This document shows positions 48,501 through 58,625 of a DNA stretch of 64,000 nt, piece after piece. A program made the translations under genes and the position numbers. The stretch covers positions 1,302,001-1,366,000 of the forward strand of contig CM066289.1 in the NCBI GenBank assembly GCA_033816765.1, in the 5' to 3' direction. Origin of the DNA: Nothopassalora personata (taxonomy: Eukaryota; Ascomycota; Dothideomycetes; Mycosphaerellales; Mycosphaerellaceae). The first letter of the stretch is position 1. Every line of letters starts with the position of its first letter. The notes beneath the pieces are model-generated. The model had not been told where the DNA came from, ran no database searches, and saw only the letters and a list, made by a program, of their open reading frames with translations.

Positions 48501-49497
48501 CATGTAACGGGACTCCCATCTTCTCGGCAATGTGTACATGCGCAAAACTTGGTGGGTTGGCGATAATGCAGTCCGCCACGAAGGGTCGGTGCAGGTAGCC
48601 ATCCTCGTCAGCATGCTGTCGAGTCCAGTCTTCGATCGTATCGTCTGATGCTGCGATGCCTAAGCCATCACCGGTCTCGAAGCAAGATCGCCAGCAGCCT
48701 TTGAGGTACTCGCCGACTTCCTTTCGTCGCATGCCAACATCACCAGATCGCATTGTGTCGAAGCCAGGCATAAGTCCCGGATTCTTCACCATGAAGGCCA
48801 TCAGTGCCTGAGGGTCACCGCCAATGCTGAAGAACTCCAAGCCATTCTCCGTGATGAAGTCCTTGAAGTTCGGATGTGTTGCTAATCGTACTCGATGTCC
48901 ATATCTGTCTCTGAGAATCTTGCCCAGCGCCACGAATGGCTGCACATCGCCTCGTGATCCAACGACCTGTATGACGACGTTCATAGGCGGCGGAGGAGCA
49001 ATGCCCTCTTCACCACCCAGTGACGGCGGGATGTAGGGTGGAGGTGGTGCATGTTCCTCACCAGCTGCTCGTTGCAGTTGAGCCAGACTAGGTACCAAGA
49101 GTTGTGACAGTCTCCTGTTTCTCTGGTCGATCCTGATGTTGACACGTCCATCCTCTGCCACACTCGCCTTGGTACCGAAGCCTTCTTGCTCCTGGGAGAC
49201 GGTGCCATAGTGTTCGCCGTACGCGGGAGGTGGCACATCATGTTCGATCTGTGTGGTATCGGGGCCTGCTGCTACCTCCAATGGTACGTCTTGTCCCATG
49301 TGTCTTCTTTCCGACGCCGTTGCGTCGTTCTCGCCGGCCACTGCAGCTGCCGCTTGTCGCAACATCTCGTTCGGGACTTGTCCAAGTTCTGTCTCCCCTC
49401 GCACTCCTCCCTGTTCTTGTTCGTCTGAGGGCGCCATGTTGCCGGTTCTCATTATGATGCCAACCCCGACGCAAGCATTACCGAGTCCCTCCTCCAA
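45520..49497 (-). CDS. Sterol-glucosyltransferase-like GT1 protein with C-terminal UIM motifs
   Basis: A single exon of 1325 residues. The first 170 residues are disordered. Residues about 172-310 form the N-terminal glycosyltransferase domain (NVVIQVVGSRGDVQPFVALG). The UDP-sugar-binding half follows at about 430-600, with VYIGFGSIVLDDP, then CVVHHGGAGTTAAGITAGRP. These motifs are those of UDP-glucose:sterol glucosyltransferases (Ugt51 type). The PH and GRAM domains of Atg26/Ugt51 are absent, so it is a different branch. The long C-terminal half has a conserved membrane-associating region (TKEFGFGMYDGITGLVSQPV, FFKGIGKGIGGIALKPGAA). It ends with four ubiquitin-interacting-motif-like helices: LEEAIRQSVLA, EDMRRAMAESA, LERALVQSLRE and DEELQRALKLSM. 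Substrate is inferred from the family. The in-frame ATG at residue 21 (MAPSDEQEQ) is an alternative start. Confidence 0.88.
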   Translation of the reverse strand: MEEGLGNACVGVGIIMRTGNMAPSDEQEQGGVRGETELGQVPNEMLRQAAAAVAGENDATASERRHMGQDVPLEVAAGPDTTQIEHDVPPPAYGEHYGTVSQEQEGFGTKASVAEDGRVNIRIDQRNRRLSQLLVPSLAQLQRAAGEEHAPPPPYIPPSLGGEEGIAPPPPMNVVIQVVGSRGDVQPFVALGKILRDRYGHRVRLATHPNFKDFITENGLEFFSIGGDPQALMAFMVKNPGLMPGFDTMRSGDVGMRRKEVGEYLKGCWRSCFETGDGLGIAASDDTIEDWTRQHADEDGYLHRPFVADCIIANPPSFAHVHIAEKMGVPLHVMFTMPYSPTQAFPHPLANIQSSNADTHLTNYISYALVDMLTWQGLGDIINRFRQRSLGLDAISLMWAPGMLQRLRVPHTYCWSPALIPKPKDWGANISISGFFFLDLASNYTPDPDLKAFLDAGPPPVYIGFGSIVLDDPTGMTRMIFEAVEKSGQRALISKGWGGVGADELGKPDNVFMLGNCPHDWLFKRVSCVVHHGGAGTTAAGITAGRPTLVVPFFGDQPFWGAMVARAGAGPEPIPHKQLTAANLAEGIQKCLEPQSLERARELADKAARENGSEVGAQSFHQFLDVDKLRCSLAPSRPAVWRIKRTQARLSALAACTLAQEGLLDFNDLKLFRAREYETDEGPWDPITGGATALIGTMSTMMLGVADFPIETLKALNIHPESKANKAKAQAAKAAEGKGKQPERSDSPSDSTRSGLDGRPSEGTGRHGSSSPSGSFTPRSIGDAAVFSETTSEPSSRKGSSFNVNESLAKLNAGPLSPGSGSRSSSMADALSGQLGGGNRPRSRSNSRKPSPEGSFASNAGGIMQTATDTGKGVNRIIGAGLKSPMDFTMNLSKGFRNAPKLYGDTTVRPSEKVTDLRSGLRAATKEFGFGMYDGITGLVSQPVKGAAKEGAAGFFKGIGKGIGGIALKPGAAFFAIPGYTMKGIYKEVQKQFGSSVQNYIIAARTAQGFDEYQQASIEEKQDIIMRWKVLQKNLKKKRNPDELVRDILDEQMKKKEAWLEGRKCGKDEKTGRSRTNSRTSAKTRSLDNPEDAMLAMGIQQSSSSAQADQYRLAEERALEEAIRQSVLATSHGDAEEDARVAEGMRTNMHEVQRSRAARAVENDDDEDMRRAMAESAAEAERHHHESQRHDTELERALVQSLREQRGWQDSDDEQMVQSPVSEATLPADEPPVYDPGHLAGTTQEEFERQHSEKSGRTEKTSQEQDEERIVMEYIKKQSLLEEENRKKVKAPPTQVNDEDDEELQRALKLSMLSGHGQQGEASGS

Positions 49498-50234
49498 GCA
49501 TCAATGTCGCCTATCGTTATTATTTCCACCACCTTCTCAGTGCAGAGCCGCACCTTGAATGTCGCCGCCCGCTCCTAGCGCCATGCAACCACTTTGACTA
49601 TCGTCGTCGTCGCTATGTACGCTGTTTCTTGCATCTGTCGTAGTCGTGTCTCTGGGCTGTGAAGACTCTGCTGCGCGGTCGACAGTATGTTATGGTCTGA
49701 CCACTTACTGTTATGATAGCTACACAGCTATACAAGAGGCGATCTGCATAGTAGATCAAGTTTACGGGAAGCTCTCTGCGTCATTCGCGTGTCGCCATGT
49801 GAACGTCAAAGTGCTGGGGCTGCGAAGCGAATGAAAAGCCCTGTAGAACTTCTACGCTGGACAGTCGCCTGACGACTGCATCCTTCCTCGTCGCTCGACA
49901 CTACGATGCGAGCGCCGAAGACTAAGTTATGCTTCAGGTCAGAACTAAGACAATGTCGGGGGATAATGTTTAGTGATCATGTCAAGGAGGGTTCGTCTCG
50001 GCAGTCCGGCATGTTGTATTCACCTCACCTAGTGCACGACAACTAGCAGCTTCAAGGCACATACCAGGAACGCACCCAGTTCCGTCAAAGGAAAACTATC
50101 AATTTGGGCGTTTTGTATCAAGTTCGAATCTTCTCTTCCACCATGTTCCGCGTGAACCGAACTGATGCCACTCCACATGGCCAAGTTGTCATATTTCACC
50201 CCTCCATTGCTCACCCTCATATCGGAGTGCAATC
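49498..50234. other. Promoter of the glucosyltransferase and intergenic region
   Basis: Leader and promoter of the minus-strand glucosyltransferase, then sequence leading into the oxidoreductase relic. No intact gene is seen; the last 100 bp may belong to the relic. Confidence 0.35.
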
Positions 50235-50576
50235 TTCCAAAATCACAACTTCGCAGTCTCCCACGAGTCTGGGATCGACCAAGGCGCACGCTTCGATGCC
50301 TCCATTGAAGTCTTCGGTGATGCCAAGACCATCAAGTTCGCATTGATACACCATTTATTAAAGGCCCGCCGACCATCATGATAGTTACGGGATTCTACGT
50401 CGAAAGGAGGCTATGAAGAGACTACCACCCGGCATACATACGAGGATCCTTTCTCGCTTGAGATGAAAGCGGTTCACGGTTGGGTCGTCAACGGGACGAC
50501 TCCTGAAACCAGTCCAACGGATGCGAGGCAAGACCTTGAGATCTTGGGCATGCTGATGAAAGCCGCTGTGAAGTAG
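50235..50576 (+). pseudogene. C-terminal relic of a Gfo/Idh/MocA-family oxidoreductase
   Basis: From 50235 one frame reads FQNHNFAVSHESGIDQGARF, then DASIEVFGDAKTIKFA. After a one-base shift near 50343 the next frame reads DTPFIKGPPTIMIV. After another break near 50390-50405 a third frame reads YEETTTRHTYEDPFSLEMKA, then VHGWVVNGTTPETSPTDARQ, and ends LEILGMLMKAAVK before TAG. In order, these match the C-terminal dehydrogenase domain of fungal Gfo/Idh/MocA proteins. The N-terminal NAD-binding Rossmann half is not visible upstream. Two frame breaks and the missing half show a dead copy. The order and frames are seen; the family is from motif memory. Confidence 0.75.
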
Positions 50577-51259
50577 CATGATGTATACCTTCCCAGGACT
50601 ACGCGGGCGATGCCGATGCGCAACAAACGATTACCGAGACAAGTCGATCGATGCCATGCGTGGTCTCGAAATTATGGGTATGATGATCATAATAGCCGCC
50701 GGAACGTCGCGGGCGAGTGCTTCTGACGAAAGAGGGTGGCCGTTGCACTCCAAACGCGACAGAAATGTTAAACTGCGTAGAACTAAGCACACCAGACCTA
50801 TGCAAGTTGTCGAAGCGAAGCGCGCGCCTCAACGGTTCTGCCTTGTAAGCAAATACAGCGCGGCCGTGTTGCTATCGTAGCGAATGACAGACAAGAGTCC
50901 GCATAGGCGGTCTTCTCCTTTATCGACCGCGACAGAGAGAAAGGGGGGTCAAACATCACGGGAATACAGAGACGATGCTTACGTGGAGCAAAAAACATCC
51001 ATCTGGGTCCATTGGTAGCTGTCTACGCTGTGTCTGGTTCCTTCGCTGTATTCACTATTACGCAGCCCTGCCAACAGACGCGCAACAGCCTGGTAGGGCC
51101 CGGGAGATGGAGACGCGTGATCTTCTGACAAGACTGGTCGGCTCTTCCCTGGGCTTCCGCCTATGAGCTTAGGGCGCCCAAGTCGTCGCGCATCTCTTCT
51201 TGCTCCGACGGCTCAGTCCTGCCCTCCATGCCGTCTTGAGAATTCAGGTCATCAGCAGT
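50577..51259. other. Intergenic region
   Basis: A plus-strand frame at 50578-50880 directly follows the relic but has no motif. No promoter, RNA gene or repeat is recognised. Confidence 0.35.
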
Positions 51260-51727
51260 TTATGTGGTACCTTCCTGCTCATTGCTGCTGCCAGCTCGTC
51301 TCCATATTCGGGCAGACGCCAGCGCTTGTCGGTCAAGATAAAGTGAAGGATCCAAGTTTGCCGACTGTCGGCCGTAGCCTTGCGAAGGAACAGCGGTTTG
51401 TACACTGTCCTGAGGAGCGACCATCATGGTCGTATCCTCGCTGGAGCTTCGCTCCGCCTGTGTATCGTCGTAATAGCGAGAAAGTGCTTGCTCTATTGAC
51501 CCGCCAGCACCGTAGATATACTCGCGTGCTTCAAATACAGTCTCGCCTGTTATTTGGCAGAACTCCACGACTGCAGCCCGCGATGGCAGAGAAGTTGAAG
51601 TTGTAGTTGAAGTCGCTGCTGATCTCTGTGCCCGATAGGATGAAACTGAAGTCGGTGCCGGTGCCTTGTAGGCAGGTGGTTTTGCCTGCTCGCCGTTATA
51701 CCACTTGAGCGCTTGTGAAAGGCACCA
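51260..51727 (-). other. In-frame open extension beyond the stop of the UBA-like protein gene
   Basis: Directly after the TAA at 51730-51728 the same minus-strand frame is open for 155 codons to a stop just after 51260. Its first codons complete a UBA-like helix (WCLSQALKWYNG). A Thr/Ser/Ala-rich linker and a second UBA-like motif follow: VVEFCQITGETVFEAREYIY, then GGSIEQALSRYYDD. The reading frame, protein-like composition and domain homology show this was, or still is, translated as part of the upstream gene. Whether it is now reached by readthrough, lost by a nonsense mutation, or masked by a sequencing error cannot be told from the DNA alone. Confidence 0.6.
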
Positions 51728-53293
51728 TTAAGCACTGTCGAGCCAGTCGCGAGCGAGCCGCAGACCAACGCCAGTCTCTTCGCGGAACTCTCTCATGGCC
51801 GCCGGTTTCTCATGTGATGCTGCTCGGGGTTGTATATTCAGTCGCCTAGTCACGGGCAGCGACTCGTTGGAAGAGCTCATAGAGGAGCCAAGAGTGCGAC
51901 CAGGTCCGACAAAGACGCTTCGCTTCGTATCCTGTGGGTCCCGTGCTCCTCGTCTCTCTTGCTGACGTCTGAATCGTACGAGGGGGCGCACCTGGCTCAA
52001 GTCCTCACTGGCGCCCTCGCCATCACTGAGGCTCTCATCATCCTCGTCGAACCTGAAGGTGTTGACCTGCGTGCCGCTGATTCGGCGTGCCTTCTGGCGT
52101 GTGCGGACATGAAACAATTCGGGTTCTTCGTCATCACCCTTTGCGAAGTCCTCTTCGCTCACGTTGGGTATAGTCTTAGACTTTTCGCCAAACTTCCGCT
52201 CAAAGATCTCGGCCTCGAGTTGCTCTCGCTTGCCTGCCATGTATGCTTCGGCTTGGTCGTGGATGCCAAAGATGATGGAAGAGCTTGGGGTGAAAAGGCC
52301 TCCTGTCATCCTGGCGACCAAAGTGGAGGCGAACTGTGTGGTGTCTGGATGAAAATTTGCCCCAGGTGGAAGCTCGACCCTCACGTTATGCACATCGAGG
52401 ATCGCGAAAGGACGCAAGACCAGCTCGATATCGGACATGGAGCCCAGTGCCGTCGAGCGTGGCTTGCTGTTATCCGGGTCCCACCAACGGTTCTCTCTTG
52501 CTATGATGTGGCGACGATCACTACCGTCCTTTGCAGCTTCACCCTTGGCGAACTTGAATGTGATCGACGTCATGCGATTCTCCTTGCCATTGCGCTCGAG
52601 CAGACCAGCGAGTGCCTTTGACATGTAATATGTGTTGACGGTAGTGAAGCGAGCGTCTTCTGTCGTTGGGAAGAATGTGATTTCGACTTTCTTCAACTTC
52701 TTGAATCCGAACTCGTCGTTGTCGCCAAACCGAGTGAAGCGATCGTCGACGGGTGAGTTAGTGTGATATTGTAGCGGTTGTCGACCGGCATCGAATGCCT
52801 CCACACCACCTTTGGTCAGGCCTTCGTGGACGTGTATGGCGAACATGCGTTCCTCGTAGCAGCATGTCACCATCTCCTCCTTGAGCTTCTTGCACACCGT
52901 CATCATATCGCTCGTCTTGTTGCGCTTGCCCTTCCGCCCCGTATCCTTTGCCTGAGGCGTTTCTGAGCCGCACAGCGGCTGGACGATGACATCCTTAGCG
53001 GGAAGCCAGGCGGAGAGGATCTGTCTGCGAACCTCGATGGGCACGGTTTTGCTGGTAAAGATGTCAGTGGGTGGAGGCTTGTATGGGTTGCCTCTTGGTC
53101 TATTAGGCTCTGGTGCGTTTGGTGCCACCTTCTGCTGTTGCTGCAATTGTCGATTCGGTCGTCCGTGGTTGATATAGTGGATCTCTGTCGCAATTTCTGG
53201 AGGGAGCAGCGTCCATCCTCGACGCCGAAAGCATATTCCCAGAACCGTGTCCAGGCCGCGAAGTGTCAGCTGATCGGCGGGGATGTTGGCCAT
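51728..53293 (-). CDS. Unknown protein ending inside the first of two UBA-like repeats
   Basis: A single exon of 521 residues to the TAA. I recognise no domain in the first 480 residues; a segment VPIEVRRQILSAWLPAKDVI is reminiscent of the F-box-like helices in fungal orphan proteins, and GFKKLKKVEITFFPTTED sits in a beta-rich region. At the C-terminus REFREETGVGLRLARDWLDSA is the first two-thirds of a UBA-like domain and is cut by the stop. The start ATG at 53293 is the first in frame; upstream sequence to 53391 is open and Ser/Thr-rich but lacks an ATG, and a good splice acceptor (TCTCACAG) precedes it, so a 5' exon is likely (a GTGAGT donor lies near 53492). See the extension entry for the continuing frame. 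Confidence 0.75.
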   Translation of the reverse strand: MANIPADQLTLRGLDTVLGICFRRRGWTLLPPEIATEIHYINHGRPNRQLQQQQKVAPNAPEPNRPRGNPYKPPPTDIFTSKTVPIEVRRQILSAWLPAKDVIVQPLCGSETPQAKDTGRKGKRNKTSDMMTVCKKLKEEMVTCCYEERMFAIHVHEGLTKGGVEAFDAGRQPLQYHTNSPVDDRFTRFGDNDEFGFKKLKKVEITFFPTTEDARFTTVNTYYMSKALAGLLERNGKENRMTSITFKFAKGEAAKDGSDRRHIIARENRWWDPDNSKPRSTALGSMSDIELVLRPFAILDVHNVRVELPPGANFHPDTTQFASTLVARMTGGLFTPSSSIIFGIHDQAEAYMAGKREQLEAEIFERKFGEKSKTIPNVSEEDFAKGDDEEPELFHVRTRQKARRISGTQVNTFRFDEDDESLSDGEGASEDLSQVRPLVRFRRQQERRGARDPQDTKRSVFVGPGRTLGSSMSSSNESLPVTRRLNIQPRAASHEKPAAMREFREETGVGLRLARDWLDSA

Positions 53294-53998
53294 GCCGAGG
53301 ATGGTAGGCGTTGCGGTGTTGGCGGTCACGGTGGTGGTGGTAGTAGTGGTTGATGATGAAGAAGAAGAAGAAGAAGTGGAAGTGGATGCGCCTGTGAGAA
53401 TTAACTCAGTTCAGATGACATTCACCGCGCGTCTCGTGTGCAGCTCCGTCACTTGTCGTCCACTTGTCGATACGTGTATGTCGCGTACTCACCCGGACCA
53501 ATGTGAAGCACGGTGGCAAGCAGATGGCCGATGTTGGAAAGTGGTGGAGTGTCGGAGGCCATACCGTCGCAGAGAGTGGAAGCATCAGGGAGCAGCGATG
53601 ATGTGGGTACGAGGTGCGCATTGTTTGTGGTCAGCATCGATAGCGATGGAACATTCAGCGTCGGAGAGGGCCCGAAGTCATCCTTTAGTCCTGGGACGTT
53701 CACGTAGCCAGCGGCGCCTTCCAAGCGCCTACCTGTCTAACAGCAGCAACTAGTGAGCACGAAGCAAGCTTAATTTCACTTACACGATTGGAGTAGACAT
53801 ATGCATCGAGCACACAGATATGTGATACAGCACAGAGAGTCTGAGGTTTCATTCATCATTTCTCGTATCTTATGCAGCTGGAGAGCGTCTACTCGTAGTA
53901 TGCTCATCTTTACAGCTATCACATGGCCTATGATTGTATCATAGCCTTCCCATATCCGCGCAGTGCGGCTTCCCTTGGAGGTGTTCTTCCCGGGTCTT
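53294..53998. other. 5' leader and intron of the UBA-like gene, intergenic region
   Basis: Contains a (GAA)n/(TTC)n tract at about 53357-53377 and a likely 5' intron (about 53392-53492). An open minus-strand stretch at 53495-53740 (NVPGLKDDFGPSPTLNVPSL) could be an upstream exon, but its phase does not match the downstream frame, so I leave it as untranslated. Confidence 0.35.
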
Positions 53999-54497
53999 TT
54001 AGTGACCAATTCCCATCGCACCCTTGGAGTCGTTCTTCACGCCGTCACGGCCGGGTGTCTGAAATTATGGGTTTCAGCTGGTGAGAGACAGCATTTGTGG
54101 TATGTTAAACTCACTCCTGTCTCAATAATGGTGCCCTCCAACAATATCTTCTTTATCACCTCATCCTCGTCGCTCGTGCCGAACTCATCCTCAAGCTGGC
54201 CCTTCGAGGCAGTGTCCATGACGCCCTGGTTGCCGTGCCTGAGAGACTATGTCAGACGCCACATCTTCGTTGCAGCTTCAAGCTCTTGCCCGAAGCTCCA
54301 ACAAACGGATAGCTAGCATTTGGCAGAACTCACTTGTGGGTCACAAAGACCTTGAAGCCGCTCACGACCTGAGCCAATGGCAGGGTGTTGTCACTCTTCT
54401 TCCAGTCTTGCACGGCCTGCTTCGAGTCGACGATGACTACGAAGTCCTCGTCCTTGCCCTTGTAGTGAGACTTGATCTGAACATCGTTTCCGCGCAT
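53999..54497 (-). CDS. SBDS-domain protein, Rtc3-like
   Basis: Three exons, 54334-54497, 54115-54238 and 53999-54058, give 115 residues; phases agree and the last codon before TAA is His. The whole protein is one SBDS N-terminal-type domain: IKSHYKGKDEDFVVIVDS, SDNTLPLAQVVSGFKVFVTH, QGVMDTASKGQLEDEFGTSD and EDEVIKKILLEGTI, followed by the short tail PGRDGVKNDSKGAMG. This matches yeast Rtc3/YHR087W, a small stress-induced homologue of the ribosome-maturation factor SBDS/Sdo1, reported to relate to RNA metabolism and telomere capping. It lacks the extra domains of true SBDS. Without splicing only fragments are visible. Confidence 0.93.
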
Positions 54498-54944
54498 TGT
54501 GATGGTATTGAGGGGTGGATTTTGGTTTGGTAGTGTTCTGAAGGTTGTTGTAGCTGTGTTGAAAGATTCTTCAACTCAAAGTCGTGTATACAATATGTGT
54601 GATCGAGTGGTCGAAGAAAGGACAAAGGTTGGTTTTGAAGCTCCTCATCTAGCAGCTTCTTCTTCCAGGGAGTGATGTCGCGTGTGCGTGGGGCGGTTGG
54701 CGACGTCATCATGCAGGGCTCGTCTCAGGAACGCATTTGCTCCTCGACCCCACTGAGAACCGTGACACGTGCATGAGCATGGGTAAGTGTATCATGCCAT
54801 GGTGATGTCGCTACGGAACGTGGCTATAACACTCTGCTGATATCAGGTTCGTCATCGTCTCCAATCATTTCAATGCCCAATAGCCAGCCACCTTTCTCTG
54901 GCTTTATGGATACCCAAGACTGTGTACTCCAATAACGCGTTTGG
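54498..54944. other. Intergenic region upstream of Rtc3-like gene
   Basis: Promoter of the minus-strand Rtc3-like gene and 3' flank of the RhoGEF gene. No other feature is recognised. Confidence 0.4.
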
Positions 54945-57900
54945 TCACTTCTCCCCAAAGAAGCGCAACAACATCCTGCTCTTCGGCTTCCGTGGTGTCT
55001 TTGACGAGGCATGTTCCTTGGCCGCCGAGTCCGGTCTGACCTGTAAAGATGCTGGCGTTCGGGATCGTTCCTGGACAACACTGTAAATGGACGGTGCCGA
55101 GTCCCGTGTATTTCTGGTCCCTTCTTTCATCGACTCCTCCTGGTCAGGCTTTAGTACCTCTGGCTTACACGTTGGTACTATCCCCTCGATTCCATCTCGC
55201 ACGCTGTGAGCCCTGCGAAGACTAGACGGCTTGTTCTCAGCACTGATAAGGGGGCTGAATGGGCGCTCCATGGTCAAAGTGAAAGTGCGCAGTGCGTTCT
55301 TCTTCCGCTTAGGGTCCTGAAGCTCGAAGTCGGCCGGCAAGAAGGCATCTGGAGCGTTGTGGAAATTTACGATCGGCTGCTTAGAACTGTAGCTGGATCG
55401 ACTGTCTCGCCTTGCATTTCTGGCTGGCATGGGCGCGACATCCTCTTTGCGGGAAGAGGCTATACTTGTATAGCTTGGCGTACGTTTCGACGATGAGAAG
55501 TTGCTGGTGATGCTGGCCATGCTGAACTTCCGAATGACATGATTCGCACCGGCGCGTATTGGATCTGATCGGCGAGCCATGCCAGGCCATGGGAGTACAT
55601 CCTTGGTCCAGACATCTGCCAACATCGCCTCGAGTCGGTGCCTGTCCGCGCGCCTTGGCGCTAGCGTCTGTACGTGGCTTGGGGTCTGCACTGATTGCGA
55701 GCGAGGTATTTGCATGGATGTCTGCGAGTCGTTGTCTTGAAACTCCTTCGCAGACTGTGTATTCTTGATGATGACTTGATTCAGGTCAGTCGTGGGTCCT
55801 ACAGTGGCAGTGCGGTGGACAGACATCCGGCGAACAAAGCTACCCGGTTTGCCAAATGCCTTGCCTATGCTTCGCATATCTGAGATCATTGGCGACTGTA
55901 GCGCGAAAACATTGACCTGACGTTCGGCGACAGCTTGTGCATGCAGTTCAATGCTGCTGGCGATATTCGATCGCCAAGCCTCGGCCTCTTGCGCCGTACA
56001 GGCAGTTAAGATCACCTCGTACATGCGAGCATTGTGCTCGAAAACTAGCTTCCAAGAGTGAGGGGCGGTATGGCATTGCAAACCTTTCTGATTGTCCGTT
56101 TCCTCGATCGTGGCATTTGCCAGAGTGATTCCGAGCAAGATGTCGTACTTCGGGTGGTCGTCGTCCGCCGTCGCTAAGAGAAGAGTTGATTCAAACAGGA
56201 TACTGATGACATAGCAGCCTTTGATTCGATCCTTGCCACGATATGCCACGTGTAGACAGCCGCATAATGTCACATGCCCGAGCATTTGCAAGAATGCGGA
56301 CTTCGAGATCTGACTGGAGAAAGCTAGCCGATCTCCAACAAGCCATGTCGCCTCAACTGACCTGACTTGGGCAGGACTTCGCTTGGCTTCGTTCATGCGA
56401 TGGCAAATGCCATGGAGTTGAGCGCTGAAGCCTTCCAGCGCAGCATGCGCCATTGGATCATCGCAGACGGGAGTGTAATTGGCAAGTTGTTCGAAGAGAA
56501 GAGCATATCTTGGCAATCGCTGCACAGGCTAGCAGGAGTCAGTTTCTGCGAACAAGAGAAGCACCAACAGATCCCTCACCTTGATCAACAGATCTTTCAC
56601 AGTCAATGCCTTCTTGCGATTGGCCTCCCGACTGCGGACCGGGTTGATATGCGCTGATAGATTTTCGATGCCTTTGTCGTATTCGGGCCAGCTGGCAATG
56701 TTGCGCTGAGTCTCGTCGATGTCCCGTTGAACTAGGTCATAGTTGGACTGATATTGCTCGTAAGTCGCAAAACGATCGACCTAAGAACAAAGATTCAGCA
56801 CTTCTCGTCAGACAGAATCGATACGATCTCCTACGTATGCAGCAAAGACTTCGGTCACTGCGGCCACTGTCTTCGGAGTGCATCGCAACATCGCTTGATC
56901 TTCGTCAGACGATCGACTGATGTTCAGCGAGCGCCGCCCTTGCCTGATGGTTGATAGCACAGCGCGAGTCGGGGTTGCTCTCGTCGGCACGATGTCGACA
57001 CTGTGCCATCGGGCGTGCGTCCGTGGCACAGTCGGTATTTTGGCTGTCGCCTGATCGTATTCCGAGAACGGTACAACTTGATGTAGGTCCCCAAGGATGT
57101 CGTCGTGGAGCTTCAGTATGTCCGTTATCGTTGTCTGCACAGAACGTCTTGCATAACTGCTCGAGGTGTGTTGATCGCCCAGGAATGTGAAGTATGCCTG
57201 TCTACAGGTCAGCAGAGCTAAATAGATCCCGTCAACATCTCTTACATTTGATAGTGCTTTGACATCTGCATAATATTCCTCTTCCGTTCTGATCAGCTCT
57301 TCAATGGTCTGCCGTCTCTTCATGGACCTCTTCTTGGCTGCTTCGTCTACGAACGATCGAGTGCTGTCCACAGATTGCCGTTGACCGCGCTCAGATATGA
57401 CGCTACTGCGTTGCTGGCCACGACGCCATACTGTGGCACGACGAGAGATATTGGCAATACTTGCGCTAGCCAGCGTTGCTGTGGCTGAGCGAACAGCAGT
57501 GACGAACCCCAGGGAAGAGCCCTGAGAGTCAGACTTGACATGCATCGAGCGCTGAGATTTGCGTGGTGACGACGGTCGACTTGCGAAGTCGTCCAAGGTC
57601 CATCTTTCGGCTCGAGTATGTACGGAGGGGATTTGGAGGTTGCGCTTCTTCCGTAGTCTGCTGACCCATTTGCGGAATGGGAGGGGCGATTCAGCTTCTG
57701 CAATGCTTGCAGAATCGTCGTCCTCGGTCAAGCGTGGAGATCGACGCAAGGGGAGAGTGACCTCTTCCTCGCCGTTGCAGTACTCGCTTCTCATTGTACT
57801 TCGAGGTCTCTCGGATGGTCCACGAATGCTTTCGGCGGTATTGATGACTCTGAGTTGTGACCTCTCCGAAGTTGCAGTCGAGCCGTCTCTGTGTCTTGCA

Positions 57901-58625
57901 CCGACGCTGGAGGCTAGGCTTGCTCGTCTGGAGTCGAGATCGGAAGCAGGTCGACGAGTCTTGCTGACGTGCAGACTCGCGGTAGACGTCGCTCCTGGGG
58001 GCGTTGCGATACCTCCTTGCTGTCGCCGGATGGAAGGCAGGAGGTACGATCCCACTGACGAGAGGGAGCTAGCGGACAGACTCCGCAGTCGATTGTGCTG
58101 GACGGTGTGGCCGGATGAGACGGTCGTGCCCGACGAGGCAGAGTAAACGGAGGCCCCATTGTCAAAGGGCGGTATTACCGGGCCTTCGCAGGAGAAGTGA
58201 AGGAAGTCCGTCATCCTCTTGGCCGTGTCCGGAAGCCCATTGACGTGGTGCTGGGCGATGGTCTCTAGAGTAGAAGGCTGAGCCAGCTCAAAGAATCGAG
58301 AACCAGCATAGCATCGGAGGGAAGCGCAAAGCATGTTGAGCTGCTTGAGGGAGTGGCCACGCTGCTGGGGGTGCTCTTGATATCTGCCATCGCGACTGCA
58401 GACACGCTCCTGCCAATTATGTGGTTGTTCCTCCCCTCCCTGAGCAGTCTGAGATTCTGAGCACAACTCCTTCAACCTGTATCAGACTAGTATCACGGCC
58501 GACGATTTGAAGACAAAGCTCGCAACCCTTGTGCAAGAGCTAGACTACCTTTCAAATGCTGCAGGCGCAGACTGGCAGCTTGGCCTATGGAAGACCTCGT
58601 GAAACGCCACTATACGACGCGCCAT
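54945..58625 (-). CDS. Rho guanine-nucleotide exchange factor (DH-PH)
   Basis: Five exons, 58549-58625, 57246-58476, 56835-57197, 56580-56780 and 54945-56528, total 3456 nt and 1151 residues, all phases consistent. After a Ser-rich N-terminus the Dbl-homology domain begins at RRQTIEELIRTEEEYYADVK (about residue 410), continues over two introns, and reaches the hallmark helix KPVQRLPRYALLFEQLANYT near 625. A PH-like domain follows (LVGDRLAFSS..SWKLVFEHN..AQEAEAWRSNI). The C-terminal third is Ser/Arg-rich and disordered. Such proteins activate Rho/Cdc42 GTPases in polarity and septation. The 48 bp intron at 57198-57245 is in frame if retained. The first exon is less certain: without it translation would start at 58334. 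Confidence 0.9.

Noticed and set aside
53449..53740. Open minus-strand stretch as a coding first exon of the UBA-like gene
   Set aside because: Its phase at the GTGAGT donor (0) does not match the phase needed at the acceptor (1), and the matching phase has a stop and no ATG.
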